This document shows positions 6,610 to 7,252 of a stretch of DNA of 7,252 bases, one piece after another. The first letter of the stretch is position 1, and each line of letters opens with the position of its first letter. The translations under genes and the position numbers were made by a program. The DNA comes from Thiomicrorhabdus sp034722175 (GTDB taxonomy: Bacteria > Pseudomonadota > Gammaproteobacteria > Thiomicrospirales > Thiomicrospiraceae). The stretch is taken from the NCBI GenBank assembly GCA_034722175.1, contig JAYENR010000202.1:1-7252 (forward strand), given 5' to 3'. The notes under the pieces were generated by a model. The model saw nothing but the letters and a program-made list of their open reading frames with translations. It did not search any database and had not been told where the DNA came from.

Positions 6610-6963
6610 TTAGCGAGAACGGCTAATGATTAGACCGACTGTGGTGGTCTCTTTAACGGCTTGAGGTTTACTGACTTTTAAATCAATTTTTTGGACTGCC
6701 GAATGGTGGCCGAAAATATGATTGCAGATTGCTTCAACTAAACTTTCTAATAGTTCAAATCGACTGTCATTCACCAACTCAATAAGTTCATCACAGACTT
6801 GTTTGTAATCTACTGTATCGTTTATTGCATCCGATTTGGCTGCCTGGCTGATAGGTAGTGATAGTTCGATATCAAAAATCAACGGTTGTCTGTTTTCACG
6901 CTCCCAGTCATAAATACCAATAATCGCTTGAGTTTTTAGGCCTTCAATAAAAATTTTATCCAT
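6610..6963 (-). CDS. folB: Dihydroneopterin aldolase
   Basis: FolB cleaves 7,8-dihydroneopterin to 6-hydroxymethyl-dihydropterin and glycolaldehyde, an early step of folate synthesis in the cytoplasm. The 117 residues match the family (E. coli about 122). Landmarks are IFIEGLKTQAIIGIYDWER (4-22) with Glu21, DTVDYKQV (49-56) with the conserved Tyr53, ELLESLVEAI (70-79) with the pterin-binding Glu, and VSKPQAV (97-103) with the catalytic-type Lys99. The start ATG at 6961-6963 follows TAGGAAAACAG, an acceptable ribosome binding site. It has no co-directional neighbour here: the gene downstream is the convergent FliG-C-like pair, and upstream is an AT-rich spacer leading to an IS element. Confidence 0.95.
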   Translation of the reverse strand: MDKIFIEGLKTQAIIGIYDWERENRQPLIFDIELSLPISQAAKSDAINDTVDYKQVCDELIELVNDSRFELLESLVEAICNHIFGHHSAVQKIDLKVSKPQAVKETTTVGLIISRSR

Positions 6964-7120
6964 CTGTTTTCCTATGTCGTCGACTATCTATTAAGGCTAT
7001 TAATTGATGTGCCCAAATAAAATTAATCTAAGCACCTATTATCTACTTCGAGTAAAATCGTGCAATCTAAAATTAGTTTAATCGATCTTTAATTATTAAA
7101 GCTATAACTTAAGGAGTCTA
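6964..7120. other. AT-rich spacer between folB and a divergent, IS-interrupted start
   Basis: No coding frame is visible. Near folB on the minus strand, TTGGGC and TAATAG lie 17 bases apart and could be a weak promoter. CTTTAATTATTAAAG (7087-7101) is a perfect 15-bp palindrome with 7-bp arms, which could be an operator or chance in AT-rich DNA. AAGGAG at 7111-7116 is a strong Shine-Dalgarno four bases before an ATG. A stretch at 7046-7076 resembles the IS end at 7130-7162. Confidence 0.4.
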
Positions 7121-7156
7121 ATGACCGCGCTTTCAAGTAATAAGTGCAATTTCTAA
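7121..7156 (+). pseudogene. Probable 5' stub of a gene divergent from folB, cut by the IS30-type element
   Basis: An ATG at 7121 preceded by AAGGAG (7111-7116) opens a frame of only 11 codons (MTALSSNKCNF) before TAA at 7154-7156. The ribosome binding site is among the best in the window, which is odd for an 11-residue frame. The last codons fall in what looks like the terminal repeat of the IS element, so only about the first four or five codons belong to the interrupted gene. In many gammaproteobacteria the gene divergent from folB is plsY (glycerol-3-phosphate acyltransferase); MTAL would be a plausible start, but four residues cannot prove it. Confidence 0.4.
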
Positions 7157-7157
7157 A

Positions 7158-7252
7158 TTAAGCTGCAAGTAAATCAACTTGCAGCCCCATAAATAATTCA
7201 TTGGGTGTTTTACCACCTCTGGTTTTCCTAGGCCTATTATTTAACCTATCCA
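7158..7252 (-). CDS. IS30-family transposase, C-terminal fragment (start beyond window)
   Basis: Reading leftward from the window edge, 31 codons are open up to TAA at 7158-7160 and encode DRLNNRPRKTRGGKTPNELF followed by MGLQVDLLAA. The pattern LNNRPRKxxGxKTPNExF is the hallmark tail of IS30-family DDE transposases, just after the last catalytic Glu region. The 5' portion, including the DDE triad, is outside the window, so I cannot tell whether the gene is intact. Near the end the code overlaps a 9-bp inverted repeat (7162-7185). Confidence 0.85.
   Translation of the reverse strand, partial: DRLNNRPRKTRGGKTPNELFMGLQVDLLAA
7162..7185 (-). terminator. Hairpin over the last codons of the transposase
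   Basis: GCTGCAAGT (7162-7170) and ACTTGCAGC (7177-7185) form a perfect 9-bp stem with a 6-base loop. Read on the minus strand it is followed by TTAATTT, a weak U-rich tail that includes the stop codon. It may act as a terminator for the transposase, or block read-through in either direction. The T-run is interrupted, so the terminator call is tentative. Confidence 0.45.

Larger units (their letters stand above)
7131..7252 (-). mobile_element. IS30-family insertion sequence, transposase 3' end (continues beyond window)
   Basis: The element is recognised by its transposase C-terminus on the minus strand. The outer boundary is uncertain. TTCAAGTAATAAGTGCAA, at about 7132-7149, lies just outside the transposase stop, where the terminal inverted repeat should be, and looks like IS30-type ends from memory. 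The other end lies outside, so neither the inverted repeat nor a target duplication can be confirmed. Length and intactness are unknown. Confidence 0.7.

Noticed and set aside
6999..7027. ATTAATT / AATTAAT inverted repeat as a hairpin upstream of folB
   Set aside because: AT-only 7-bp arms with a 15-base loop; weak and expected by chance in this spacer.
1..7252. CRISPR array, tRNA or rRNA gene, prophage or toxin-antitoxin pair
   Set aside because: No regularly spaced repeats, no tRNA-like cloverleaf and no rRNA segments were seen. The small gene pair resembles FliG-C rather than any toxin-antitoxin family.

Overview
The window looks like a chromosomal stretch of a gammaproteobacterium of moderate GC. 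The gene set (purE, purK, nnr, uppP, midA, folB) is ordinary housekeeping content. Codon use and the presence of small FliG-C-like proteins would suit a marine sulfur-oxidising lineage of the Thiomicrospira/Hydrogenovibrio type. That placement is a guess from general appearance, not a search result.

Layout, left to right. (1) The 3' half of purE and a complete purK lie on the plus strand and form the AIR-to-CAIR step of purine synthesis; a strong-looking intrinsic terminator sits between them. (2) Convergent to purK, a minus-strand block reads from right to left midA (methyltransferase), uppP (undecaprenyl-diphosphate phosphatase), a VanZ-family membrane protein overlapping uppP by ATGA, and the bifunctional nnr (NAD(P)HX epimerase/dehydratase). 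Close spacing suggests a leftward operon. (3) A 243-base divergent region holds a perfect 19-bp palindrome beside an extended -10 box. (4) Two small plus-strand genes, 9 bases apart, both resemble the C-terminal torque domain of the flagellar switch protein FliG and also resemble each other, although no flagellar gene is in sight. (5) folB (dihydroneopterin aldolase) lies on the minus strand. (6) After an AT-rich spacer the window ends in the C-terminus of an IS30-family transposase, whose outer end falls just behind a good Shine-Dalgarno plus ATG. This looks like an insertion at the very start of a gene divergent from folB.

Two things stand out. The first is the tandem pair of stand-alone FliG-C-like proteins: the second keeps the LREK-LRN signature and several torque-type charges, while the first has lost most of them. 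The second is a recurring palindrome, CAGGCCTG, present seven times where about 0.1 copy is expected by chance. Six copies fit the longer form ANCAGGCCTGNT, which resembles a highly iterated genomic palindrome.
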